Of a stretch of DNA of 28,037 bases, positions 1 through 12,500 are shown in pieces. This DNA comes from Klebsormidium nitens (taxonomy: Eukaryota > Streptophyta > Klebsormidiophyceae > Klebsormidiales > Klebsormidiaceae). Every line of letters begins with the position of its first letter. Position 1 is the stretch's first letter. Made by a program: the position numbers and the translations under genes. The DNA is taken from the NCBI GenBank assembly GCA_000708835.1, contig DF237804.1, positions 1 through 28,037 on the forward strand, in the 5' to 3' direction. The notes under the pieces are model-generated. The model had not been told where the DNA came from. It was given only the letters and a program-made list of their open reading frames with translations, and did not search any database.

Positions 1-165
1 TGCCCGGAATTCGTCGTGGGGGCCGGTGACGTGGCGTCCTCTACGGTACATGCAACAGAATTTACCGTCACTGCCAAATCCGGCATGAGCGTTAACGCAT
101 TTCCACCGTACGATCCGTCCGGGGCGATCCTGGCCGTCCAGATAAGTCTGAACTTCGTTTGGTAG
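1..165 (+). CDS. 3' end of an upstream gene (partial, unrecognised)
   Basis: A reading frame is open from the first base of the window and ends at TAG 163-165, giving 54 codons. It is GC-rich with a G/C-leaning third position, and base composition drops to AT-rich just after the stop, as at the end of an exon. The last residues read ISLNFVW. No family is recognised. Its 5' part, any intron acceptor and its start lie outside the window. It would be transcribed in the same direction as the ABC transporter that starts about 430 bp downstream. A chance open frame is possible because it is short. Confidence 0.45.
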   Translation, partial: CPEFVVGAGDVASSTVHATEFTVTAKSGMSVNAFPPYDPSGAILAVQISLNFVW

Positions 166-595
166 GCCCCTCTCCTCAATCACAGTACCTATGTCATCAG
201 AACAACCGTCCATTTGCGGTTCTATCTAACCTAACTGCTCGGTTGGTGAGTCCCAAAGTGTCCGGAATGCAACTTGCGCGCACTGAGTTCACGGTTTGGT
301 GGTTGCAATTTGCAATTGTTGCAAGTTGCACAGCTGCAACAGCAACTTAGTATTGCTTGCAGTGTAAGTACCGTACAGTCAACATGCAACTTTCAGAGCT
401 CCCTTGATTGACTGGTTTAACCGTGAATGCAATTGGCCCAGGAATGACTGTGTATAATACAGTACATATGTAGCAACACAAGGAATACAACCAAAAAGAG
501 GACTTGCACCTAGCTACTCTCTAGGGGCTCTCTAGCCCGGACTTGTTATCACAGCTTAGAGCTCAAAATTGCCATCTAAGCATTTTGGCAGCTTG
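166..595 (+). promoter_or_regulatory. Spacer / putative promoter and 5' leader of the PDR transporter
   Basis: No gene is seen between the upstream stop and the transporter ATG. A TATA-like TATAATA lies at 453-459, about 137 bp before the ATG. A stretch rich in TTGCAA/TGCAACT words occupies about 266-390. The transporter frame is open from about 560 (in-frame TAG at 557-559), and TTTTGGCAG at 582-590 could be the acceptor of a 5'-UTR intron. Promoter function is inferred from position only. Confidence 0.35.
266..390. repeat. TTGCAA/TGCAACT-rich cluster with nested inverted repeats
   Basis: TGCAACT-type words occur near 268 and 384, and TTGCAA words cluster around 302-325. AAGTTGC (323-329) is the inverse of GCAACTT (342-348), and GTTGCA (325-330) faces TGCAAC (335-340). 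It could be a local low-complexity duplication or a cluster of factor sites upstream of the transporter. Confidence 0.4.
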
Positions 596-3500
596 ATGGA
601 GGTGACAGACGGGGCTCCTCCAGTCTTAAGAGAGGGGGTCATGGCGTTCGATGCTGAAGGCCATGGGCGCTTGCCTGAGCTGCAGGGAACAGTGGACTTG
701 GAAGCAGGCGGCCGTAGCCTGACTGAGCTGAGGCGGGAGAAGCTGGAGCAGCTGCCGTCCCAGCTCCGCGCAGAGAGTGCACTCTTGCCTGACGAGCTGG
801 TGGGGCCCGACAAGGAGGTGACCTTTGCTATCCAGAACCTGACCAGGAAGGAGAGGGAGCAAATTGTGAAAAGGGCACTGGCGACCACAGACCAAGACAA
901 TGGCGTGTATTATCAAAAGTACAGGTCCAGACTAGACAGGTGAGGAAACCAAGGCCCTAAGAATTTCTTGATTCGATGGCATGTCTGTGAGCTAAGGGAA
1001 TAGCGCATTGGCAAGGGTGGTATGAAGTTTTGGCAATCTATGCAGGGGTGCCCCATGTAAGAATTGCAATCCTTACGACATCACGCACTGCTTCTTGCCC
1101 TATCATGCTGCCAACATGTATTGATGGCCTTTACACGCTGAGGCTCAGCGCTCAGCAAAGCCCCTCACTGGCTACTCAACGTCCTTCCAGAGTTGAGCTT
1201 GCACAGCCTTCGGTGGAGATCCGCTTTGATGACCTCACCATCGAGGCAGGCGTGTACGTGGGGGGTCGTGCGCTTCCCAACCTGCTCAATGCGAGCAGGA
1301 ACGCCATGGAGTCTCTTCTCAGGGTGCTGCACCTGACGAGGGACAACCGCAGGAGGTTTCAGATCCTTCGAAAAGTTTCAGGCGTCCTGAAGCCAGTGAG
1401 GCTTTGTCCCTGTCCTTTGGCACCAGCTGGTTTTACAGGCGCTTATTACTGGCAACTCTGAACAATCAATCTTGATGCAGTCTTAGCTTGCTAGAAGCCC
1501 TAGAAACCTCCTCTCTGTCTGCACCATGTAGGATACAATCATGGTCGCACCCAGCTAGCACTGCTTGTAATGTCGATAACTTAGTGCAAACACATTCAGG
1601 TAAACGTTGAGCTCTTCCTGTCATGCTTGTGTCTGACAGTAGCATTGGGTCTTTTCTGACCTTGAGAACCTGTACTCGCGAAACCTTCACCCTTAGAAAC
1701 TACTGTCTCGATGGTAGCTTGTCCTCTTGTCTGGGGGTTACTTGCAACACTTGCACTCGTCAGACACTACCTACTACTTTCTTGACTGCAATCTGGGAGC
1801 CGATAAGCTTTGCTCCCTTGCAGTAACATTGTAACCCTGCATTACTTGCCGTTTGCAGGGCCGCCTGACTCTCCTTCTGGGGCCTCCTGGTTGCGGGAAG
1901 AGCTCATTGCTCCTTGCGCTTGCTAACCGTCTGGACTCTAACCTGAAAGTAACAGGAAGTATCACCTACAACGGGCATACCGCAAAGGAGTTTTCCCCAA
2001 AGCGCACAGTCACGTATGTGCCCCAAGTGGACTTGCATATTGGGGAGCTGACGGTGCGTGAAACGCTGGACTTTGGGGCAAGGTGTCTGAGAGCAGGGAC
2101 AAACAAAGGTGAGGCGGTGGGAGGAGGACGTTGCAGCAGACGCACTTGTCAAGAGCGATGGCATGACGTCTCTCTGCTTGACAGCTTAGCCGCTCACAAG
2201 CCAATCGAGAATCGGACATCTGATCACAAGTAGTGCACCGGGGAAGGGCAGCTACTGTTTTGGAGTGCGTCTGCTAAGGACACTTTCGGGCCCCATCTCG
2301 GAAGCAAGTACACTCCTGAAGTTGCCATCCAAAGGGGTGAAAAGCTCTGCAGAACCAGGATTCCGCAAAACATCTTCTCTTGCACTGCAGATCTTGTCCG
2401 GGAGCTTGGTAGGCGCGAAGTGGCGGACGCCATTGTGCCCGACCCCGACATCGATGCGTTCATGAAGGCGTCCGCTCTGGAGGGCCAAAAGGAGAACCTT
2501 GTGACTGATTACGTCATGAAGATCCTGGGGCTGGATATTTGCGCAGACACGCTGGTTGGGAACCAGCTGATCAGGGGAGTGTCGGGAGGGCAGAGGAAAC
2601 GTGTCACTACCGGTGAGTGTGTTTGTGCTGCAGGGCTCAGCTGTGGGTTCACGCATCCCAAGTGCGCTACATAGACCTGCAGTCCAAAGCTATAAAAAGG
2701 GAAGCCATAAGGACGACTTTGAGGACCTTCGATAAAGGAAAGCGAGCCGGTTGGTTTGGATTACTGTCCTGGTAACCGACTGTAAGATGCAGGCTCAAAG
2801 TAACGGACGTCATCTATACTTTCTTGCAGGCGAGCTTCTTGTCGGCTCGAAGAAAGTGCTGGTAAGGCGCCACTTACTGAATTTCGGGTTGCCTCAATGC
2901 CTTTTCAAAGCGAGATCCAGCAATCACACTTGCGTTTCTCCTGGCCTCATCATACTCCAGGCTTGCTTCTTCATGTGTCGATCTCCTCTTTCTATCAATC
3001 AGCATGCTTTTGCATCATGATTGTATACCTTCTAAACGTGAGAGCTGAAGGCTCCTGTTTCGGAGTGCAGTTGCTGGATGAGATTTCGACGGGGCTTGAC
3101 AGCTCGACCACATTCCAGATAGTCAACTGCCTTCAAAACATCTGCCACTATACAAAGGTAAGATGGCTTCGGCACCAAGAATTGCTTCAAGTGTCTCCGT
3201 CTTCATGACTTCTTGACAAGTTCTTTCCTTTGTGTCATATCTATCAGCGAAGCTCGTTTCTGCTCAAGCGCTCGTAAGGCTCTGCATATAAACCAGACTT
3301 GGCAGATTGCAGCAGTCGTTACAACTGTGACTTTATTACTCCGTGCAGTCTACGGTGTTCACGTCACTACTCCAGCCCGCCCCCGAGACCTTCGAGCTAT
3401 TTGATGACGTGGTGCTGCTGTCGGAGGGCCACGTCATCTACCAGGGTCCACGCGAGCGCATCCTCGACTTCTTCGAGATGCAGGGGTTCCGGTGCCCCAA

Positions 3501-6500
3501 GAGGAAGGGCGTCGCAGACTTTCTTCAGGAGGTCACGTCTCGCAAAGACCAGGAGGTAGGGCGCACGTGTCCCTGGGATCAGTGGCTGACGTGGCATGCT
3601 GGTCGATAAATGATGTCCCGTCTTGCGAACCCCTTGAAAGATGCTGCCACAAAATGCGTTGCTTCTGCTTGAATAGCATAACAGTCTTACAAGTCTTTGT
3701 TCGTTGCTGAGAAAGACCGACGAAGCTAGCTACGAAGCTTCGGCACATGTTTGCTACATTGTCTACTGCAAGCATCTTACAAAGCCTGTTGACATCCACG
3801 AAACGTCTTCTGACTTTGACCACTGTTCCCTGTCTGCAGCAATACTGGGCACGTGACACCCCGTACACATACGTGCCCGTGTCCTCCTTTGCGGATGCTT
3901 TCGACGACTTCGAGGTTGGCCGGCTCATCCGCAAGGAGCTATCTCAGCCGTTCGATAAGGCGCGCTCGCTGCCCGGGGCCCTTGTCCCGAGCAAGGCAGG
4001 TCGCGACTTCGAGTGGGGAATCTTCAGGGCGTGCTTAGACCGGGAGTGGACTCTCATGAAGCGGAACAGCTTCCTGTACATCGTCAAGACGGTCCAGGTA
4101 ATGGTTGTTCTTTTATCTAGCCTACTTCGCGAGCATTTGAAGCTTTTTTGGCGACGGGGACTATGTCGGCAAATTGTGTTGACCATGCTTGTGCTACCTA
4201 CGAGCATTTAATAAGGCATTTGCAAGTTCAGCTTTTCAGCGTCTTTGAGTAGAAAGAAGGGAACCTGTTTGGACCCGTCCTGCGCTTCTGACTGTCCACT
4301 TGCGTGGATGCAAGGTACTGAAATAGAAGTGGAGACTTGAGGGGCTCTGCTCCGACAACAAGTTCAATAGAAGCCCAGAGGGGCCCAAAGGATGCCCCTC
4401 ACAAAAAGCTGTGATTGAAGCCAAGAGCCGAGGCTCAGCGTTGAGGCTCTCCTCTTACATGCAGTGTGCGCTTTTGGCGATCATAAGTGCGACCGTTTTC
4501 CTTCGCACGACGCTCAATTCGGACAGCATCGCGGACGGCTCGCTGTACCTGAGCATGATCTTCTTCTCCCTGGTCTACATCATGTTCAACAGCTACGCAG
4601 AAATATCACTAACGGTGAGGACAAGCCTGTGGTTGTCAAGCGTGGAGGATTTGGAGCCGAGTGTTCCAATCTTTATAGTCTGCATACTGTTCATGAATCG
4701 ATTCTTGGAATGACAGGTCCAAATGTACGGTCGTAAGTAGGCTGTTTTTGAGCACTTATCCTGGCCGTTTTGGATCTTGACAATTTAACGTTTCTCAGGA
4801 AGGAGCCGCTGGATTCCTAAGGGCTTGAAAATTAATTTGAAGAGCTTCATTTAGCAAGGATATCGCTATATCAGATCTTCCTTTGCAACCCGACCCTTGA
4901 TCTTGCCACCATACGTGGCCCAGTCACGGGGGCTGAAACACTGCTCGCCCCGCCATTTCCCGTCCACTTGTTCTCCATTAAGGCGGCCTCCATCCACGTC
5001 AGTCGCCGGCGTGCCCTCAAATCGGAAGCATATTTTGTCATCTCCGCCTCCTTCAATGCAAATAATGAAGTTGCAAGCTCCCGTTCCTCGCAGGTGCACC
5101 GGCTGCCCATCTTTTTCAAGCAGCGCGAGGACCAGTTCTACCCAGCGTGGGCCTTCAACCTGCCGTCAATCATCACACGGCTGCCCTACACCCTGGTCGA
5201 GGTTCTCATCTGGACCGCCCTCACGTATTACATCGTCGGCCTTGCGCCAGATGCTGGCAGGTACGTCGTAAGCTGCCTTGTCTTCCTGTTTCAGTCCGAT
5301 TGCTAGTAAGTTTAAAAAGTGTCACAGAATAACACGCGAAAGCTGTTGGAGCTGCTCCATTACAATTCTACAGCTCTTGTGCTCGCTTTTCAACGACACT
5401 CTTGTCACTTCTGGCTCCAGAGACATTGCCTGCAGGTTTTGAAGCCGGTTCTGTCAGTTGAAAAGAAAGAAGGATGCGGCAGTTCTCTGTGCATCAAGTG
5501 TTTACCCGCAGCTTTTCAAAGAGTCGAGCCGTATTCATACCTGCCTGGTGTTGCTGAAAGACCAGGCCGACTATTGAGTCGTGCAGCACTATCCGTGCCA
5601 CAAAGCTTTCCCTTGCGGCGGCGCGGCGAGCCATGCTACTTTCAATTCCAGCCCGCTGCCTGAAAAGGATTGTCAGTCTTATCAATCTAATGCGCGTCAG
5701 AGTCGTAGCAACCTGATGCGCGTCAGAGTCTTATACCTGATGCGCGTCAGAGTCTTCGCAACCTGAGTCTTATAAGGTTTTCTCACGTGCCCGTCCGCAG
5801 GTTCTTCACTTACTTTTTGATCCTGCTCGCTCTGCACCAAATGGGTGTGGCTCTCTTCCGGCTCGTGGGCGTGCTCGCGCGCACCATGACCATGGCCAAC
5901 ACCGCCGGTTCCTTTGCGCTTATGTGCATCTTCCTGCTTGGAGGCTTCGTCATCGCCAAGCGTAAGCGCTTCGCTTTGCTTCTTCACACGTGCCTTGCTA
6001 GATCCCCTGACGTCATGTCGTCATTACTGATGTGGCTGTCGTGTCCAGAAGACTGCCTACCTCCCTTTCGCACTCAACCCACTTCAAATTAACAGCCGTT
6101 CAACAATTTGAAAATGAGCAGAATGCGCCGTGTCTGAAATCAACAACAATGAGTTACGTGTGCAACTTGCGGCCCGTAGACCTGTCAAGATTGCCGTCGA
6201 ATGACCTGTTAAGCTGGCTAAGTCCAACGGCACTTGACAAGAAGTCTCTCTCGTTGTTTGCAATGGAAGTCACCTCCCTTATAGGATGGTTGTCTGAGCG
6301 GTTGAAAGTAACGGTCTTGAAAACCGGCGTGGTTCTTCGTTCAAAACAAACTCTCTCGCGGTTTGCAATGAAAGTTACCTCCGCTTATAGGATGGGCGTC
6401 TGAGCGGTTGGAAATACCGGTCAAAAAAATCGGCGTGGTTCTTCGTTCTAAGCGATCTCGGTTTCTCATGCAGCGCAAATCCACCCGTGGTGGATCTGGG

Positions 6501-9500
6501 GGTTCTGGATCAGCCCGCTCAGCTACGTGCAACAGGGCATGGCCATCAACGAGTTCAGCGCGCCCCGCTGGCAAAAGCTCGCGCCCGGCAGCAACGAGAC
6601 CATCGGCGCCTCTGTGCTCACGGCACGTGGCCTTTTCCACGAGCACTGGTGGGTGTGGGTCAGCGTGGGGGTCATGGTCGGATACGCTATCCTCTTCAAC
6701 GTGCTCATCAACCTCGCGCTGGACTACTTCCCACGTAAGCAAAGCCCACTCTGGCTCTCCGACACGTTTCTTATCCTGGTTTCGGAAATGGCCATGAAAA
6801 GAATGGCGCATGCAAATATAGCAGTAGTGTAGGGGGGCCTTGATTTAGAGTGAAGAGCATATGGAGAACGAACGTTGCCCATGCGAATCCTTAGCGTCGA
6901 AGGTCTCGATGTTGTCTTGACGTGAACCGATTATGCTCGTTTCTGCCCTTCTTCAGTCACAATTGGATGTCTAATGCATTCATCCCAGCTCTCCATTTCT
7001 CGGTGCAGCTATTGGCACAGCTCAGGCCATCATCTCGGAGGACGTGTTGGATGAGAAGGAGAAGGCACGTGTTGGGCACGTGACCGACGCCCTCAACGTT
7101 AGCGTCCTCATTCCCGTCGTGGAGGCAGCGAGCGGCGCTGACGAGCGTGCAGGCACTCCGGTTGCCAAGGAGAATACTGGAGTACACCGGAGAGGTGAGG
7201 AACTTTAAAGAAGCAGTCCGAATTGTGCTTCGATTCTCGGAAGCATGGGTTAAGAATTGCCTCGAGAGTTGGGTCATAGCGCTGAAAGTAGGTCTGACGG
7301 ATTCCCTGTCCCACGCTTCTCTTGCGCAAACGCACGCGATTTCGCAACCCTCTTCCTATGCAGACTTCTCACAATGGGCACCAAATCTTTGTTGTGCAGC
7401 TATCATTGTACCCGAGACTCAAATTGAGCTCGCGCAGTCACGCACCCCCGGCAGTCGGCGGTCACGCACCCCCGGCAGCAGTCGGCGCGCCTCCGTCACT
7501 CCCTCCGGCTTGGGGCAGCCCTCTCCCTCTGGGCTCGCGCAGTATTATGAGAAAGTGGGCGGGGCAAAACGCGGCATGGTGTTGCCCTTCGAGCCGCTTT
7601 CGATGGTCTTCCACGACGTGTGGTACTCAGTGGACGTTCCCAAGGTACGAGGGCACGTGGCTCCACTCCATCGTGCCGCAGATGCGTCGCCTGTTCTGTT
7701 TTCTGTGCATAACAAACTGGCCTTATGGTTACACTGGAGGGGATTAGTCGAGCCATCGCAGCAAGTCTCTTTGTTGTAGCTTGCTCGACACGTCTATATA
7801 TCAACCACTTTGAAGCAGCACAGTCAACCGAGACCGGGTTTTAAGTACGCATTTCATTATCGGCAGGGAGGATTGACTCCAGCATTGTTCTGAAAAAGGA
7901 GACGTTTCAGGCAATATTGATCTTATGATTTGGTGTGTTTTCTCAGAACGCGTAGGTTCTTGAAAAGGGGACTTTTGAGTGGGAAGCATCCTTGAAGTCC
8001 TTTCAAGACCGTACATAGTCGGGGCGCTGATTCGTAAAGCAAAGTCCAATTTAGCGGGAGGTTGGATGTGCAGGGCCTGGCGAAAGAGGGCGAGGAAGGC
8101 AACAAGCTGCAGATTTTGAAAGGCTGCAGCGGGGCGTTCCGGCCTGGTGTGCTCACAGCGCTCGTTGGGGTGTCTGGCGCGGGGAAGACCACGCTCATGG
8201 ACGTGTTGGCAGGAAGGAAGACGAGTACGCACACTGTTCCTTTCTGCTCGTATCTAAGAAAAGCCCCTTTTTTTCCAATCTTTCAAGCAACTTGCAAAGT
8301 GACACGGCTCGCCAAGCATGCAACCGTCAAATACTAAGCTTGATTGGATTTAATGTACGATGAGCAATCCTTCGTCTTGTGAGAAGACGAAAATTCTGCT
8401 CCGTAGGTTTGCGACAGAGGCTTCTTTGCGTCACTGAGCAAGAAGGATACTCCCCTGCTGACATGTGCCCTTTGGCCGCAGTGATTATCTTCTTCTAAAC
8501 TAGGACGACACGTCACCTGGGTTTGTCTGTAATGCCTCTCATAACGGAAAGCGGCAGAACCAAAAGCATATGCGGATTGGATGCGCAGCGACCTGAACAG
8601 ATTACTTTTGCTGTCCCGCACAGCCGGGTACGTCGAGGGTGACGTCTTCGTGGGCGGATTCCCAAAGGAGCAGGACTCGTTTGCACGCGTGTCGGGTTAC
8701 GTGGAACAGTTTGACATCCACAGCCCGTCAACGACTGTTTTTGAGGCACTTACCTTCTCTGCCTGGCTAAGGCTCTCGGAGACCGTCGATCCGCAGACGC
8801 GCAAGGTGCGTGGGTCCCTTTCGTTTGATTCGCGAGTGTCTGCCGCGCAAAACTGTTGCAAGCTTTCTGCTGCATTGTGGGCTCAATCTGAAAGCCTGCA
8901 TTACAATTACGTGATTGAAGATTTGACAGCCAATCGTCCTCCAACTTTCTCTGATGTCGGTAATTCTGGAACCGGGAGCCGGCAATTGAGGAGCGACGCA
9001 TTGCTTTTGCTCGCTCGGATTCCACAGCGCTTTTCCGTTCTCCGCAGGAGTTTGTGGAGGAGGTTATGGAGTTGGTCGAGCTAATCCCCCTCCGCAACGC
9101 CCTCGTCGGCTCCCCCGGCGTAAGCGGCCTGCCCGTCGAAGCCCGCAAGCGCCTAACCATCGCCGTCGAGTTAGTCGCTAACCCGAGCATCATCTTCATG
9201 GACGAGCCCACGTCCGGATTGGACGCACGTGCCGCTGCCATTGTGATGCGGACGGTCCGCAACACGGTGGACACGGGTCGGACCGTCGTGTGTACGATCC
9301 ACCAGCCGAGCATCGATATCTTTGAGGCCTTCGACGAGCTGCTGCTCATGAAAAGAGGGGGCCACGTCATCTACGGTGAGGGCCGCTTCTCCCTCACCTT
9401 TACAAGGAGCAAGTCCGTTTGAAGCACGTAAGCGTGAGGCATTAGCCTAGGCGGTCTTTGAATCTCCATGACCAGTGTTTTCTTAACCTATTGTGGTCGC

Positions 9501-12500
9501 TAAAACCTTTTGAGTCCTTGGTTGCGGTCCTGCAATCTCCATGACCAGGGTTTGTAAAACGTATTTTTGGTCACTAAAACCCTTCGGAGAAGCCTCGGAA
9601 ACATCATTGGTGCTTGCATGTTTCTTCTCCACGGTGTCTCATTTTCCAAAAGCATAGTCTTTCTTTTAATTCCTGAGCCCTCACAAACGCATTCCGCAAT
9701 GCAGCCGGCCCGCTTGGGACCAAGTCCAAGTTCCTCGTCGAGCACTTCTCGGCCGTGAGGGGCGTGCCGCAGATCCGCGACGGCCACAACCCGTCCACGT
9801 GGATGCTCGAGGTGACGACACCTGGCATGGAGGAGAAGCTGGGGGTCGATTTTGCCGAGTACTACAAGAGCAGCACGCTTTTCAAGTGAGTCTAAAGCTT
9901 CGCATTCTATGCGAGGAAGGTTCTTCCCGCTTAGAAAGGTGGCAGAGGCTGGAATCCGTAAGCTTTCCAAAGCGCAGTAGCTTCAGATGATCACTTTCAG
10001 GTCTTTTTGAATACTGAAAAGCGTCTCGTACTCAAGTCCGGTCTTCATTGGATCACGCAAAGCTTCCGTAAGCGATGGTGGTAGCGTCCCTCAAGTGACA
10101 ATTTGCCGTTCAGCGGAATGCTCCGCATTTCACAAAAAGTTTTGGCTGTCAACCAGGCTGCTTCACAGACTTGAGGCTTGGATTATTGGACGGTTAACCG
10201 GGCTTTGACCTTTTTCAAGGCTGTCTAACGCCGAAGTCTGGTTATTGGACATATAACCAGAATTTAACCTGCCCAAAACCAGCCCAGAACCGCCCTTGGT
10301 TAAGGGCCAAAAAGTCCTGGTTGTGATTCGTCGTTGAGCTTTCGGACCTCGTTTCAGGCGCAACGAGGACCTGATTGCCAAACTGAGCAAGCCCATGGAG
10401 GGCGCGTCAAAACTGCGCTTCGACAGCAAGTACTCGCGCAGCTTCGGGGTGCAGTTCACCGCGTGCTTCTGGAAGAACAGCCGCACCTACTGGCAGACGC
10501 CCGAGTACACCGGCGTGCGCTACTTCTTCTCCGCGGGCGTCGCGCTCATTTTTGGCAGCATCTTCTGGGACTTGGGGCAGATAAGGTAAGAATTTCTTCT
10601 CCGCCAGCTTCGCGCTCAATTTCAGCAGCATCATCTGATACTTGGGGCAGATAAGGTGAGAAGCTACACGAGAGTTTCGGACGAGTTTTAATCCTTCGGT
10701 TTCTGTAAGCAGGTGTATAAGTGGAACTCGTGCATCCTACTGCATTGGCTGGCCACTGAGCAGTACTGTCACGATGGCTCCTTGAGTTGGGTCGGAGTCT
10801 GCTCATCCGCTGCGGAAAGGCATGTTTGGGGGCAAATCAATCTTTTTGTTGCCTGACAACTCAATTCTAAGTGACTCTGAGTTTTGGACACTACAAATCG
10901 TTGATTTGATTCCTTTATGCTATTGAGTACCCTAGAGGCATGCTAAATTCGTGCGCGTTTTCATCGGTCTAAACTTTGATTCGCTTTCCAGGAACACCCA
11001 GCAGAATGTGTTCAACGTGATGGGCGCCATCTATGCCTCGGTGCTCTTCCTCGGAACGTCTAACGCGTCCTCGGTTCAGCCCGTCTTCTCCAAGGAACGT
11101 GCCGTCTCGTATCGGGAACGGGGGGCCGGGATGTATTCCCCGACCGCGTGGGTGCTCGCGCTGTGCGCCATCGAGGTCCCTTACGTCCTGGTGCAAACGG
11201 TGCTCTACAGCTGCATCACTTACTCCATGATCAACTTCGAATGGACCGCCAGTGAGTCCAAACTTTTATCCAGCAGTCATTGTCTATTGCACGTTCGGGT
11301 TAAGCTGGCCGCCTGACCAGATTCCTGTTTGAGCGGAACGCAAAAGTTTGCCCGAAGCGCAGAACATGGACCCTGCGATGACCCGGATGCTTCTCATCGA
11401 CCGGCCCAAATCCTGCGGCTGGAGACAAGTTGTGCGACCGGCTCGATCCGGACTCGAGTCAGGCGGCCCGGTTTGACCAAACCTGCAATACTTTAGCCGA
11501 ACAATCGCCATTTGTGTCCCTCTCTTGCCAAGAGGAATCGTCGCTTCAAAGAAGGCTTCTCATGGTGCAACCTGAGCGACCCCGCCGGTCGACGTGGGCT
11601 GCTTTCTAAGGCCTTTCTCAGCCGGACCAATGATGCCGTTTGCGGCATCCAACTTAACCCGCCTCTAACCCACTTTCGCCTCCTCCTTTTCCCAGTCAAG
11701 TTTTTCGAGTACATGGCCGTGATGTTCCTGACCTTCCTCATCTTCACTTACTACGGCATCATGGTGGTCGCCGCCACCCCCGGACTGGCGCTCGCCTCCA
11801 TCATCAGCTCGTTCTTCTACAGCTTCTGGAACCTCTTTGCGGGCTTCCTCATCCCACTGCCGGTAGGGCCGCTTGTGCTGTCCGACCATTGTGCATCTTC
11901 TGTCCTCAGGGGCACCAGAGCGGGAGTTCCCTCAGCTGCTTGTGCTTAGTAGCAGCTGTTGTATGTGTGTAAGCGCAGTGGCGCTTGTGTAAGCGCAGTG
12001 GCGCATGTGTAAGCGCAGTGGCGCCAGTGAATGCATTCAGGCCGTACGGGTATGAGCTTGAGGATGAGCCAAGACTCTCCCGCTTGGTGGGCAGGGTCCC
12101 TCGAGACGAAATTGCTGTACCAGGCAGTTAAGAGACTGTGAGAGCTCTTACGAAGCATCTGTGCCGACAGTTGTGCCATCTGTTGCCTTCGTTATCGGCT
12201 CAAAATCAGGCCGTTTGTCCTTCTCAACATTCTCTGGCGTTTCTAGGACTTCAGGACTTCAGGGCTTTTAGGCCTTCACGCTTAATCAGCTGACCCCTAC
12301 GAGCTCAGAGAAGGCTGCAGCTGCTGTCTTGCCCTCTCTTTGCACCAAGGTGGAAAACCGAACGACCTGCGGAGGGTTTGCTGTCTGTTCATGTGCTGAC
12401 CCAAAGGTTTTCTTTGTTCCGCAGCGGATTCCTGGATGGTGGGTTTGGTACTACTACAGTAAGTTCCTTCATCTTGCCTCTACTCCAAACGCACGTTACT

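Larger units (their letters stand above)
3840..6734 (+). other. PDR transporter, first membrane domain (exons 8-12)
   Basis: Exon 8 gives the cytosolic lead-in ending [16 protein letters not shown], a PDR landmark. Exons 9-12 encode about six hydrophobic helices with the family motifs [26 protein letters not shown] and [16 protein letters not shown], then the start of the extracellular loop with NETIG. All joins are in phase (0,0,2,1,1). Introns 10 and 11 within this block carry tandem duplications listed separately. Confidence 0.92.

Noticed and set aside
569-595. Start of the transporter at 569.
   Set aside because: Position 569 is TTG; the first in-frame ATG is at 596.
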